The position numbers and the translations under genes were made by a program. Source: Chitinophagaceae bacterium (lineage in GTDB: Bacteria > Bacteroidota > Bacteroidia > Chitinophagales > Chitinophagaceae). Taken from it: a DNA stretch of 64,000 nt. The stretch's first letter is position 1; each line of letters opens with the position of its first letter. Below the pieces are notes generated by a model. It searched no databases and had not been told where the DNA came from. It saw only the letters and a list, made by a program, of their open reading frames with translations. Positions 26,140 to 34,679 of the stretch are shown piece by piece. The stretch is from assembly GCA_019638595.1 (NCBI GenBank), contig JAHBTJ010000011.1:62001-126000 (forward strand), in the 5' to 3' direction.

Positions 26140-27390
26140 ATGAATCAACGAAACTATGCAGCGGTATTTTTAGTGCTTCTTACATTTTTTGTGATTTCTT
26201 TTATGACAAATATTATCGGGCCGCTTACGCCTGATATTATTAAAAGCTTCAACCTGAGCCTGCTTTTGGTAGCCCTATTGCCATTTGCGTTTTTTATTGC
26301 TTACGGACTGGTTTCTTTGCCTACCGGTATTCTTATTGAAAAATACAATCCCAAAATAATAATGGCAGCGGCATTTGTACTGGCGTTGTGCGGATCCTTG
26401 TTGCTCGCGCTGTTCCCTAATTATTTGTCTGCCATCATATCCTTATTCCTTATCGGGGCAGGCATGGCAATGCTACAGGTAATTATCAACCCGTTGCTGC
26501 GTATAGCCGGCGGCGAAGAAAACTATGCCTTTACTTCCGTTCTCGGGCAATTGGTATTTGGGCTGGCTTCTTTTGTAAGCCCGTTGGTATATTCTTACCT
26601 TGTGCTGAACGTTAATAATAGCGGGTCGGCGGCGTCAAAAATATTTTCTTTAACACCGGAAGCGCTTCCCTGGATATCTATCTATTTCCTGTTTTCGGTT
26701 ATCAGCGTATTGATGATAATCGTAACGCTGATCTTCCGCTTTCCTAAAATGGAGCTGACAAACGATGAAAAAGCAGGTAACCTGAAAGCATACCTGCAGT
26801 TGTTGAAACAGCCGCTTGTGATCGCTTTTTTCTTTGGCATTTTCTGTTATGTGGGAACGGAACAGGTTATCGCCAATTGGATGTCGCAATACCTAAGCGT
26901 ATATTTTGGGTATGATCCTCAAACAACAGGAGCAAGGGCTGTTGCCTATTTTTGGGGATTGATGACGGCAGGCGGCGTGCTGGGCCTGCTGATGGTAAAA
27001 ATAATGGACAGCCGCAAAGTGCTGATCCTGTTTACATTCCTGGCAATACTTTCTCTTACCGCGGCTTTATTGTTTTCCGGTGAAGTAGCCCTTATAGCAT
27101 TGCCGCTTACCGGCTTTTTTGCTTCGGTCATGTATCCTGTAATTTTTTCCCTGGCGTTAAATTCCGTAACACAAAATCATGGTGTGTTCGCGGGAATATT
27201 GCTAACGGGTATTACCGGCGGCGCAATAGTGCCGTTAATAACAGGATGGATAGGCGATACCTGGGGACTAAAAGCCGGCTATTGTTTTCTCTACCTTACT
27301 ATGGGGTATATACTAAGTGTTGGAGTATGGGCAAAGCCAATTATCACCAATAAAACCATCCAATTGTTTAAAAAGAGATCCGATAAATGA
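26140..27390 (+). CDS. FucP-type sugar MFS transporter
   Basis: Twelve-helix major facilitator protein of 416 residues, similar to L-fucose and glucose/galactose permeases, which import monosaccharides with protons. Landmarks: MTNIIGPLTPDIIKSFNLS in helix 1, LPTGILIEKYNPKIIMAAAF between helices 2 and 3, and GAGMAMLQVIINPLLRIAGGEENY (helix 4-5). The stop codon TGA (27388-27390) is part of the 9-base target duplication made by the mobile element that follows directly, so the gene end was the insertion point but the reading frame is intact. Substrate unknown. Confidence 0.85.
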   Translation: MNQRNYAAVFLVLLTFFVISFMTNIIGPLTPDIIKSFNLSLLLVALLPFAFFIAYGLVSLPTGILIEKYNPKIIMAAAFVLALCGSLLLALFPNYLSAIISLFLIGAGMAMLQVIINPLLRIAGGEENYAFTSVLGQLVFGLASFVSPLVYSYLVLNVNNSGSAASKIFSLTPEALPWISIYFLFSVISVLMIIVTLIFRFPKMELTNDEKAGNLKAYLQLLKQPLVIAFFFGIFCYVGTEQVIANWMSQYLSVYFGYDPQTTGARAVAYFWGLMTAGGVLGLLMVKIMDSRKVLILFTFLAILSLTAALLFSGEVALIALPLTGFFASVMYPVIFSLALNSVTQNHGVFAGILLTGITGGAIVPLITGWIGDTWGLKAGYCFLYLTMGYILSVGVWAKPIITNKTIQLFKKRSDK

Positions 27391-28135
27391 CCAGGGCAAA
27401 CGCATCTAAACTGATATATGCTCATTCATCCCTCGGGACATAGGCGTCAACTTAAGGAACAGGAGCCGTAAAATGCCGCGAAAAGGTAATATCATTTAGT
27501 TAAGGAATATACATGTTAAGCAGGGTTTAGAGCCCGGATTGCTGATTTAAAGACCCTAAATGGATGCTCCGGGTGCGGTCTTTTTTATACAATCAGGGGT
27601 AACGCCTATGGCGCATCATTGAAAAATACCCTCTTTGTTTACAAACGGGTTGTGCCGATGCTTTGAAAAGCATTTCATTCGCCTGGGACACACACCTGGG
27701 AAACATGCCGCATAGCGGCTACCTGCTGTAGAAAATGCGGACGTTTTATTTTGCTTGTAAAAGCATACCATAATATAAAGTGATCTGTGAAATACAGAAA
27801 AATATTCCATCCTGATGGGACTATCTCCTTGCTAACCCGAAAATGGATATTCAGACAGCCTGTCGTGGGCTGGTTCAGGCTGATATAAACGTTCGAAACC
27901 TGCTGAAAATGCCGCTCCTACGGAGCTTTGTCAATGCGTTACTGTATAATTGCCATTTCGCGTCTGACTATAAAATTGTGGATATGGCAGCCTTCAAAAT
28001 AGCGTTTCGAACACTTATGTTTGGCAAATTGCCCGATGGAACAAATGAACCATCTGCTATAGAGAAACGGGAAACAATAATCAGATAACCAATAGTTACT
28101 GTACTTTTTTAGATGCGTTTGCCCTGGTTAAATGA
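27382..28135. mobile_element. Non-autonomous TIR element, copy 1, with 9-base target duplication
   Basis: Element body 27391-28126 (736 bases), beginning CAGGGCAAACGCATCTA after one C and ending with its exact reverse complement (TAGATGCGTTTGCCCTG, 28110-28126); counting the flanks the two ends match over 21 bases. Flanking 9-mers GATAAATGA (27382-27390) and GTTAAATGA (28127-28135) agree at eight positions, the sign of a target duplication. The first about 320 bases are almost identical to copy 2 at 52477-53085. No transposase is encoded; the longest open frame (27843-28088) is in a part absent from copy 2. It carries an internal terminator at 27549-27586. A cut-and-paste DDE transposase elsewhere in the genome would be needed to move it. 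Confidence 0.9.
27549..27586 (+). terminator. Terminator inside mobile element copy 1
   Basis: AAAGACC (27549-27555) pairs with GGTCTTT (27577-27583), with ACCC/GGGT inside, and six T follow. The same structure is at 52635-52672 in copy 2. It reads in the + direction, so it would end a transcript that starts in the left part of the element. Confidence 0.65.
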
Positions 28136-28190
28136 CCGGGCTGTTGACCTTTTGAACCTGGTTAGGTTATGCGCCTTGTATTGGGTGATC

Positions 28191-28613
28191 TTATTTTCCT
28201 GCGCGTTTCGAGCGCATGCCGTATACTATTTTCAGCTTTTTATCTTTCATGAAGTTTTTATATTCCACTGTTTCCATGCCATAGATGGCTATTTTCCCTT
28301 TATGGTTGCTGTGCACGCCCCAGCCATACCGTTTGGTTAACGGGGAGGAACGGAGGCAGGCCTGTCCTTTTGAAAAGAATGTATTCCTGCCGGCTTCAAG
28401 TTCCGATTGTGCCAGGTTGTTTTTAGCAGCAAAACAGGCAAATATTACATCGTCTGACGTATACCTGTACGGGTTTTTGCTGACCATTTCATACTGCATG
28501 GCCGCTATACTTTTTGCATCCTCTTTTACAGGCGGGATCTCTCCCTGTAAAGCAGGGCAATCTTCCGCTACCGCAATAAAAGTGTCGGTATAATTGGTTG
28601 TGTGCGTTTTCAT
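28191..28613 (-). CDS. DUF6157 family protein
   Basis: 140 residues; small soluble protein of unknown function with the DUF6157 pattern: YTDTFIAVAEDCPALQGEIPP at the start, MVSKNPYRYTSDDVIF in the middle (about 43-58), FFSKGQACLRSSPLTKRYGWGVHSN (about 79-104) and a basic end, MRSKRAGK. The family is widespread in bacteria and some fungi. It lies between the mobile element and miaB, antisense to miaB, and seems to be intact. No function should be assigned. Confidence 0.87.
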   Translation of the reverse strand: MKTHTTNYTDTFIAVAEDCPALQGEIPPVKEDAKSIAAMQYEMVSKNPYRYTSDDVIFACFAAKNNLAQSELEAGRNTFFSKGQACLRSSPLTKRYGWGVHSNHKGKIAIYGMETVEYKNFMKDKKLKIVYGMRSKRAGK

Positions 28614-28667
28614 TTTCAGATTTTAGTGTTCCATCAATCGTTTTTATTAATACAGCTTTCTGCCAAG

Positions 28668-28700
28668 TTGGCATTTTTTAACCCCTTTTGGTTATCTTTG
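28668..28700 (+). promoter_or_regulatory. Promoter of miaB
   Basis: TTGG near 28668-28671, 21 bases, TATCTTTG at 28693-28700, followed by the miaB ATG at 28723. This fits the Bacteroidetes TTTG / TAnnTTTG layout with an imperfect -33 element. Confidence 0.65.
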
Positions 28701-28722
28701 CCCACTCAAAAGTAGAGGAAAC

Positions 28723-30153
28723 ATGCTGGATTTGATAACCAATAAAGTACATGACGAAGCGCGGCAGGGAGAAGCCTATGCTCCTTTTGCAAACGACCCT
28801 GTTCAATATCAAAAAAAGTTTTATATAGAAAGCTATGGGTGCCAGATGAATTTTTCGGATAGTGAAATTGTGGCGTCTATATTGAACGAAGCCGGGTTTG
28901 GCGCTACCCGTAATTACGAGGAAGCCGACCTGGTGTTGTTGAATACCTGCTCCATCCGCGAAAAAGCGGAACAAACCGTACGCAAACGGCTGACAGATTT
29001 CCGCAAAACCAAATCTGCCAACCCCGGTTTACTGGTAGGAGTATTAGGCTGTATGGCCGAACGTTTGAAATCGAAGTTCCTGGAAGAGGAAAAGCTGGTG
29101 GATATTGTGGTAGGGCCCGACGCGTATAGAAGCTTGCCGGGGTTGATAGAAGAAGCGGAAACAGGGCAAAAAGCCGTGAATGTTTTATTGAGCCGTGAAG
29201 AGACTTATGCTGATATTTCGCCGGTACGCCTTAATTCAAACGGAGTTTCCGCTTTTGTAAGCATTATGCGCGGTTGCAACAACATGTGCTCTTTTTGCGT
29301 AGTGCCTTTTACGCGTGGCCGCGAAAGGAGCCGGGATGCTTTATCCATAGTGAATGAATGCATAGATCTTTTTAACAGGGGATATAAGGAAGTAACATTG
29401 CTTGGGCAAAATGTAGACAGCTATTATTTTACTGCCGAAGGAAATACAAAATACAATAAGCCTGTAACCTTTGCCATGCTGCTTGAAATGGTAGCGCAGG
29501 TATCGCCGCAGCTCCGTGTACGGTTTTCCACCTCTCATCCTAAGGATATTACCGACGATGTTTTGCATACGATGGCCAAATACGATAATATCTGTAAATA
29601 CATACACCTGCCCGTACAAAGCGGTTCAACCCGCATATTGCAAATGATGAACCGCACCTATACGCGCGAATGGTATATTGCCAAAATAGACCGTATCCGC
29701 GAAATTTTACCGGGCTGCGGCATCAGCAGCGATATTATAGCGGGCTTTTGTACCGAAACCGAAGAAGACCACCAGGATACTTTATCGCTGATGGAATACA
29801 GCGGCTACGATTTAAGCTACATGTTCTTTTACAGTGAACGCCCGGGTACCCTGGCGCAGCGCCGGTATAAAGACGATATTCCCGAAGATGTAAAGAAGAT
29901 AAGGTTGCAGGAGATCGTTGAACTGCAAAACAGGTTATCGCGCCAAAGCAATCAGCGGGATCTTGGAAAAACATTCCAGGTGCTGATTGAAGGAGACAGC
30001 AAAAAAAGTGAAGCAGACTGGATGGGCAGAACATCGCATAATAAGGTAATTGTTTTTACAAAACAGGGAAATGAATTTAAAAAAGGCGACTATGCCCGGG
30101 TAAGAGTGAATGATTGCACCAAGGCTACACTGTTGGGGGAAGTGGTTGAATAA
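28723..30153 (+). CDS. miaB: tRNA-2-methylthio-N6-dimethylallyladenosine synthase
   Basis: Radical-SAM enzyme that adds the 2-methylthio group to i6A37 in tRNA, using two iron-sulfur clusters. 476 residues in three parts: N-terminal UPF0004 domain (about 27-150; Cys in [24 protein letters not shown] and LGCMAER), radical-SAM domain with CNNMCSFC (about 189-196) and a C-terminal TRAM domain. All six cluster cysteines are visible. Own promoter, about 20 bases before the ATG. Confidence 0.95.
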   Translation: MLDLITNKVHDEARQGEAYAPFANDPVQYQKKFYIESYGCQMNFSDSEIVASILNEAGFGATRNYEEADLVLLNTCSIREKAEQTVRKRLTDFRKTKSANPGLLVGVLGCMAERLKSKFLEEEKLVDIVVGPDAYRSLPGLIEEAETGQKAVNVLLSREETYADISPVRLNSNGVSAFVSIMRGCNNMCSFCVVPFTRGRERSRDALSIVNECIDLFNRGYKEVTLLGQNVDSYYFTAEGNTKYNKPVTFAMLLEMVAQVSPQLRVRFSTSHPKDITDDVLHTMAKYDNICKYIHLPVQSGSTRILQMMNRTYTREWYIAKIDRIREILPGCGISSDIIAGFCTETEEDHQDTLSLMEYSGYDLSYMFFYSERPGTLAQRRYKDDIPEDVKKIRLQEIVELQNRLSRQSNQRDLGKTFQVLIEGDSKKSEADWMGRTSHNKVIVFTKQGNEFKKGDYARVRVNDCTKATLLGEVVE

Positions 30154-30187
30154 TATATTATTTATGTGGAATGGTTGAACTGGTTAA

Positions 30188-30397
30188 AAAAATATAAGCT
30201 CAATTGCTGAAGCCTGTAAAAATATGCAGGTGAAATCTCTTTACTTTTCAATATCCGACAAGAAGAAAATCATAGGGCTAAGACATATTTTGGTGCACGA
30301 TTATGATTTGATTGATGATTCAACTATCTGGTTGATTGTTCAAAGAAATCTGCCGGTACTGAAATCAGAATTAATACAAATAATGGATAGCATATAA
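30188..30397 (+). pseudogene. HepT (DUF86) toxin remnant, 5'-truncated
   Basis: The frame that ends at TAA 30395-30397 reads SIAEACKNMQVK, then DKKKIIGLRHILVHDY, then TIWLIVQRNLPVLKSEL. This is the C-terminal half of a HepT-family protein (partner of MntA-type nucleotidyltransferase antitoxins), including the RNase motif R-x4-H (RHILVH) and the following Asp-Tyr. A stop codon at 30185-30187 ends the frame upstream, so the N-terminal half is missing and no antitoxin is present. The first internal ATG (30224) would give 57 residues. The stop shares one base with the start of the next gene (TAATGG). Confidence 0.7.
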
Positions 30398-31656
30398 TGG
30401 AGATACAATCAATAAAAAACAGGTTTGGCATTATCGGTAATTCACCCGCGCTTAATTACGCGTTGCAGGTAGCGGCGCAGGTGGCAAATACAGACCTTAC
30501 AGTGTTGATCTATGGAGAAAGCGGGGTAGGTAAGGAAGTTTTTTCGCAGGTAATACATGCGCTTTCGGCCCGTAAGCATAACCCGTTCATAGCGGTGAAC
30601 TGCGGCGCTATTCCGGAAGGCACTATAGATTCAGAATTGTTTGGCCACGAAAAAGGATCATTTACCGGCGCGGTAGACAGTCGTAAAGGATATTTTGAAA
30701 CGGTGAACGGCGGAACCATTTTTTTAGATGAAATAGGAGAGATGCCCCTGGGTACGCAGGCGCGCCTGTTGCGTGTGCTGGAAACCGGGGAATATATCAG
30801 GGTAGGCTCGTCTAAAGTGCAGAAAACAGATGTAAGGGTGATTGCGGCCACCAATAAGGATCTGCTGGAGTATACGCACAAAGGAAGATTTCGCCAGGAT
30901 CTGTATTATCGTTTAAATACGGTTCCGATAAGAGTGCCGGCGCTGAAGGACCGGCAGGAAGACATTATCCTTTTGTTCAGGAAATTTGCGGCCGATTTCG
31001 CGGAACGTTATAAAACATCGTCTGTACAGCTCGATGAGGAGGCAAAAGAACTGTTAATTCATTATCCCTGGCCGGGTAATGTAAGGGAATTGAAGAATAT
31101 TGCAGAGCAGATATCGGTATTATCGCAGGATAAAATAATTACGGCCCGCCAGTTATCGCAGTTTTTACCTGAATACAATAATAACCGGATGCCGGTACTG
31201 GCGGGTGGAAGCACCAACGTATCGCAGGCCGAATTTGCTAACGAGCGTGAAATATTGTACAAGCTTTTTTTTGATATGAAAAAAGATGTGACCGAGCTGA
31301 AAAAAATGTTTGTAGAGATTTTGCAAAACCCGCAGCGGGCTGCCGCTGCCGCGGCCTATACCAAAGAGTCGCTGCTTAACGACTATCATCCGCAGCCGGC
31401 AGAAAGAGAAATGCCTGCGGTAGTAACGCCGCCGGTATTAGCATCTGCCACGCAACCAATGCTCATTAATAATCACAACGATATATACGATCACGAAGAG
31501 GTAGAGGAGTCGCTGAACATTATGGATAAGGAAAAAGAGCTGATCGTGAAAGCGCTCAAAAAACATAAAGGAAAGCGAAAAGACGCGGCATCCGACCTGG
31601 GCATCAGCGAACGCACATTGTACCGCAAATTGAAGGAATACGATATTAATGAATAA
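30397..31656 (+). CDS. Sigma-54-dependent transcriptional activator, no receiver domain
   Basis: Bacterial enhancer-binding AAA+ protein of 419 residues. Domains: AAA+ core from residue 10 with Walker A GESGVGKE (about 41), GSFTGA loop (about 89) for contact with sigma-54, Walker B GGTIFLDEIGEM, then a linker and a Fis-type helix-turn-helix at the end (KRKDAASDLGISERTLYRKLKEYDI). It lacks a receiver or sensor domain at the N-terminus. In Bacteroidetes such a gene commonly precedes lptE, secG and mltG, as here. The target promoters are not evident. Confidence 0.9.
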   Translation: MEIQSIKNRFGIIGNSPALNYALQVAAQVANTDLTVLIYGESGVGKEVFSQVIHALSARKHNPFIAVNCGAIPEGTIDSELFGHEKGSFTGAVDSRKGYFETVNGGTIFLDEIGEMPLGTQARLLRVLETGEYIRVGSSKVQKTDVRVIAATNKDLLEYTHKGRFRQDLYYRLNTVPIRVPALKDRQEDIILLFRKFAADFAERYKTSSVQLDEEAKELLIHYPWPGNVRELKNIAEQISVLSQDKIITARQLSQFLPEYNNNRMPVLAGGSTNVSQAEFANEREILYKLFFDMKKDVTELKKMFVEILQNPQRAAAAAAYTKESLLNDYHPQPAEREMPAVVTPPVLASATQPMLINNHNDIYDHEEVEESLNIMDKEKELIVKALKKHKGKRKDAASDLGISERTLYRKLKEYDINE

Positions 31657-31659
31657 AAT

Positions 31660-32160
31660 ATGTGGAAGAAACTTGTTGTCATATTGATAGCTGTGGTGTC
31701 GGTGCAGGCTACCTGCAATTATACGTTCAGGGATATCAGTGTTCCACCCGAGGTGAAAACGATCCGGGTGAATTATATTGAGAACAAGGCGAGGTATGTA
31801 AATCCGCAGCTAAGTCCGCAGCTTACCGATAAGCTTAAGCAAAAAGTGATCAGCCAAACAAGGCTTACAGTGATCAACGGCGAAGATGCGCATTATGACG
31901 TAGGCGGCGCCGTAACTGATTTCTCGGTAAACACTTCCGGTATATCGGGCAGCCAGGTATCCAGCAATAATCTTAATATCACCGTTCATTTGATCTTTAA
32001 AAACAGGCTGAATCCCAAAAAGGATTTTGAAACGGATATAACCCGTAACTTTCCTTTTTCAGCCAGTATGAGCTTTACCGACGCGCAAAACAGCTTAATG
32101 GATGAGATACTTAAAAATGTGACGGAAGATATCTTTAATAAAGTGTTCTCAGACTGGTAA
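31660..32160 (+). CDS. lptE: LptE family LPS-assembly protein
   Basis: Bacteroidetes-type LptE, the outer-membrane plug protein that works with LptD to insert lipopolysaccharide. 166 residues; N-terminal hydrophobic segment followed by CNYTFRDISVPPEVKTIRVNYIENKA, which matches the family start. The cysteine at about position 19 would be the lipidation site, but the residues before it (VQATC) are not a standard lipobox. Starts 3 bases after the activator gene; the next gene starts about 18 bases later. Confidence 0.78.
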   Translation: MWKKLVVILIAVVSVQATCNYTFRDISVPPEVKTIRVNYIENKARYVNPQLSPQLTDKLKQKVISQTRLTVINGEDAHYDVGGAVTDFSVNTSGISGSQVSSNNLNITVHLIFKNRLNPKKDFETDITRNFPFSASMSFTDAQNSLMDEILKNVTEDIFNKVFSDW

Positions 32161-32178
32161 AGATTGTATCTTCATCCG

Positions 32179-33189
32179 ATGATTTCTGCAATGGAAAATA
32201 TACTGCAGTTTTATTTTCATAGAAGCACCCTCGAAGAAGTAGATATGAGAGAGGTGGAACAGTTAGCGGTTCAATATCCCTACCTGAGAACGGCGCAATA
32301 CTTCCTTGCAAAAAAATACCTTCAAACAAACCACCCGGAGTGCAAAAAGCAACTGGCAAAAACCGCCTTGTTTTTTAATAATCCGCACTGGCTTTCTCTT
32401 CTTTTACACGATCAGTTGTTTGTTAAAGAAGCTTTTGAAGAAAATGTTGTTTCGAAGGTAATAGCCGAACAGGATATAGTAGCCGACGAAGCCCCGTTGA
32501 TAAATGAAGGAAATGAACCTCCGGTTGTAGCTGAATCCATTCAGGAAGAACAAAAAGAAACACTTCCGGCAACGGATGATGAGCCCGCAGAAACAGCGCT
32601 TGAAACACCTGGTGAAGCAGCGCCGGAAACGCTTCCTGTTATTGAAAGCGGGCAGGAAAATGAAGTGATGGAAGATGCAGCATCCGCACAGGCAGATGAA
32701 GAATACCGGGAAGCGCAGCAACCAGGCGAAGAAGAAAAGTTTGCCGTTATTGAACAGGTATCGTTCAGGCTGCCTTTCGAAAAAAAAGGCGGACAAACGA
32801 ATGACCTTCCTGCTGAAGGAACGATTCCCATAGAGCCTTTATATACGATTGATTACTTTGCGTCGCAGGGTATTAAGCTGCGCGAAATTGAAGGAAAGGA
32901 TAAGCTGAGTGTAAAACTCAGAAGCTTTACGGAATGGCTGAAAACGATGAAGCGCATCCATCCTGAAAAGCTCGAAAATGAGTCGGAAGAGCAGGTGCAA
33001 ACAAAAATTCAGCATATTGCCGAACATTCAAATGAAGCAAATGAAGTACTTACGGAGGCGATGGCTGAAGTATTTGCCCGCCAGGGGTTATTTCAAAAAG
33101 CGGCAGAAGTGTATCAAAAATTAAGTTTGCAGAATCCCGATAAAAGGGCTTACTTTGCAGCCAAAATTTCCAAATTAAACGACCATTGA
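32179..33189 (+). CDS. Hypothetical protein of the lptE-secG cluster
   Basis: Not recognised by function. ATG 32179 is taken as start (336 residues); ATG 32191 (MENILQFYFHRST) is possible. Residues 1-90 resemble a helical TPR-like start (YLRTAQYFLAKKYLQTNHPECKKQL). The middle (about 110-200) is low-complexity and acidic, with many Glu, Ala and Pro. The C-terminal about 110 residues are again helical, with VLTEAMAEVFARQGLFQKAAEVYQKLSLQNPDKRAYFAAKISKL, a TPR-like hairpin. Proteins of this type sit between lptE and secG in many Bacteroidetes genomes. Confidence 0.72.
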   Translation: MISAMENILQFYFHRSTLEEVDMREVEQLAVQYPYLRTAQYFLAKKYLQTNHPECKKQLAKTALFFNNPHWLSLLLHDQLFVKEAFEENVVSKVIAEQDIVADEAPLINEGNEPPVVAESIQEEQKETLPATDDEPAETALETPGEAAPETLPVIESGQENEVMEDAASAQADEEYREAQQPGEEEKFAVIEQVSFRLPFEKKGGQTNDLPAEGTIPIEPLYTIDYFASQGIKLREIEGKDKLSVKLRSFTEWLKTMKRIHPEKLENESEEQVQTKIQHIAEHSNEANEVLTEAMAEVFARQGLFQKAAEVYQKLSLQNPDKRAYFAAKISKLNDH

Positions 33190-33190
33190 G

Positions 33191-33541
33191 ATGCCGATCC
33201 TGTTTTTGATATTGATTGTTCTATTTTGTGCGCTGTTAGGACTAGTAGTATTGATCCAAAACCCGAAAGGTGGCGGACTTGCCGGGAATATAGCCGGTTT
33301 CAGTAACCAGTTCATGGGAGTTAAGCAAACTACCGACGTATTGGAAAAAGGCACCTGGGCATTTTCCCTTGTTATTGCTTTGCTTTGCCTGTTTTCATCT
33401 TTATTTATGAAATCGGGGAATGATGATAAGTTCATAAAAGATATTAATACCGGGCAGCAACAACAAACAACTTTACCGGTGGCGCCTCAGCCTGGCGCTG
33501 AGCAGCCTGCTTCAACAACTCCTGATCCCGCTCAGCCGTAA
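33191..33541 (+). CDS. secG: Preprotein translocase subunit SecG
   Basis: Accessory subunit of the SecYEG channel. 116 residues with two membrane helices (about 2-25 and 55-74); LVVLIQNPKGGGLAG at about 18-34 is the SecG signature. The C-terminal 25 residues are Gln/Pro-rich, longer than in E. coli and common in Bacteroidetes. A strong terminator follows at 33569-33594. Confidence 0.92.
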   Translation: MPILFLILIVLFCALLGLVVLIQNPKGGGLAGNIAGFSNQFMGVKQTTDVLEKGTWAFSLVIALLCLFSSLFMKSGNDDKFIKDINTGQQQQTTLPVAPQPGAEQPASTTPDPAQP

Positions 33542-33568
33542 TGCTGAAGCTTTATTAATATTATTCGC

Positions 33569-33594
33569 CCCTGTTGGATACAACAGGGTTTTTT
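33569..33594 (+). terminator. Intrinsic terminator after secG
   Basis: CCCTGTTG, GATA loop, CAACAGGG: 8-base-pair perfect stem followed by six T. It ends the activator-lptE-secG transcript. Confidence 0.9.
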
Positions 33595-33639
33595 GTTTAT
33601 TTTATGCCTGCCTTTTATCCCATTGAATAACACACCTGT

Positions 33640-34662
33640 ATGATCAAAAAAATTATTCTGTTCATTGTATTGCTGCTGGTAATTGTTACCACCTTTTTTG
33701 CGTGGAAGCTTACGGGGCCGGCTACTGCCTTTTCCGATAAACGGTATTTGTTATATGTAAAAACGGGCTCCGGCTTTGACGATGTGATGAACACCTTAAA
33801 AAAAGACGATGTGCTGATCAATCCAGGTTTGTTTTTACTGCTTGCCCAAAAATTAAAAGTGCCGGCAAATTTAAAAGCGGGCAAATATGAAATTAAAAAA
33901 GATGCGACTCTTTTAAGTATAGCGCGTATGCTCCGGAATGGTAAGCAATTGCCGGTAAACCTGGTAATTACAAAGCTGAGAACCAAAGAAGATTTTGCCC
34001 GTTTTGCAGGGCGGCAACTGGAGTGCGATTCCCTGGCAATTATTTCATGGCTGAATAATGCCGACTCGCTTCAAACCATAGGTGTGGATACGAATACGGC
34101 AGTTACCATGGTAATACCTAATACTTATACGTTTTACTGGAATATTACGGCATCTAAATTGATGCACCGGCTGCATGATGAACAAAAAAAGTTCTGGACA
34201 GAAGAGCGTTTGCAAAAAGCAAGCGGTATAGAACTTACCCCGCGGGAGGTATATACGCTCGCTTCTATTGTAGATGAGGAAACCAATAAGTATGATGAAA
34301 TGCCTTTGATTGCCAGCGTTTACCTCAACCGGATTAACAAACGAATGCTGCTGGGCGCCGATCCTACGGTGAAATATGCGGCAAGGAATTTTGCGGCTAA
34401 ACGGGTAACTAAAAAAATGATAGACGAAAGTGCCGGCTCTCCTTATAATACCTATCGCAATGCCGGGCTGCCGCCGGGTCCTATATGTACGCCCTCTATT
34501 AAAACGATAGATGCGGTGCTCAACGCGGCTAATACCGACTATCTCTACTTCTGCGCTAAAGCCGATTTTTCGGGCTATCATGCTTTTGCGGCCACCAATG
34601 CCGAACATCTTAAAAACGCAAGAGCATACTGGAAAGCGCTGGATAGCTTAAAAATAAAATAA
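33640..34662 (+). CDS. mltG: Endolytic murein transglycosylase MltG
   Basis: Inner-membrane enzyme that cleaves nascent peptidoglycan strands. 340 residues with one N-terminal membrane helix (about 4-24). The YceG/MltG domain has ASIVDEETNKYDEMPLIASVYLNR, with the catalytic Glu in DEET, followed by LLGADPTVKYA and the SPYNTYRNAGLPPGPICTPS block. Starts 98 bases after the secG stop, past the terminator. Confidence 0.92.
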   Translation: MIKKIILFIVLLLVIVTTFFAWKLTGPATAFSDKRYLLYVKTGSGFDDVMNTLKKDDVLINPGLFLLLAQKLKVPANLKAGKYEIKKDATLLSIARMLRNGKQLPVNLVITKLRTKEDFARFAGRQLECDSLAIISWLNNADSLQTIGVDTNTAVTMVIPNTYTFYWNITASKLMHRLHDEQKKFWTEERLQKASGIELTPREVYTLASIVDEETNKYDEMPLIASVYLNRINKRMLLGADPTVKYAARNFAAKRVTKKMIDESAGSPYNTYRNAGLPPGPICTPSIKTIDAVLNAANTDYLYFCAKADFSGYHAFAATNAEHLKNARAYWKALDSLKIK

Positions 34663-34679
34663 TAACTACTTTAGCTGCC

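Noticed and set aside
27843-28088. 81-codon open frame inside mobile element copy 1
   Set aside because: It lies largely in the part absent from copy 2, has no recognisable domain and is preceded by no promoter-like sequence.
28113-28340. 75-codon frame opposite the DUF6157 gene, beginning at the element end
   Set aside because: It starts at the right end of the mobile element and runs antisense to an intact conserved gene.
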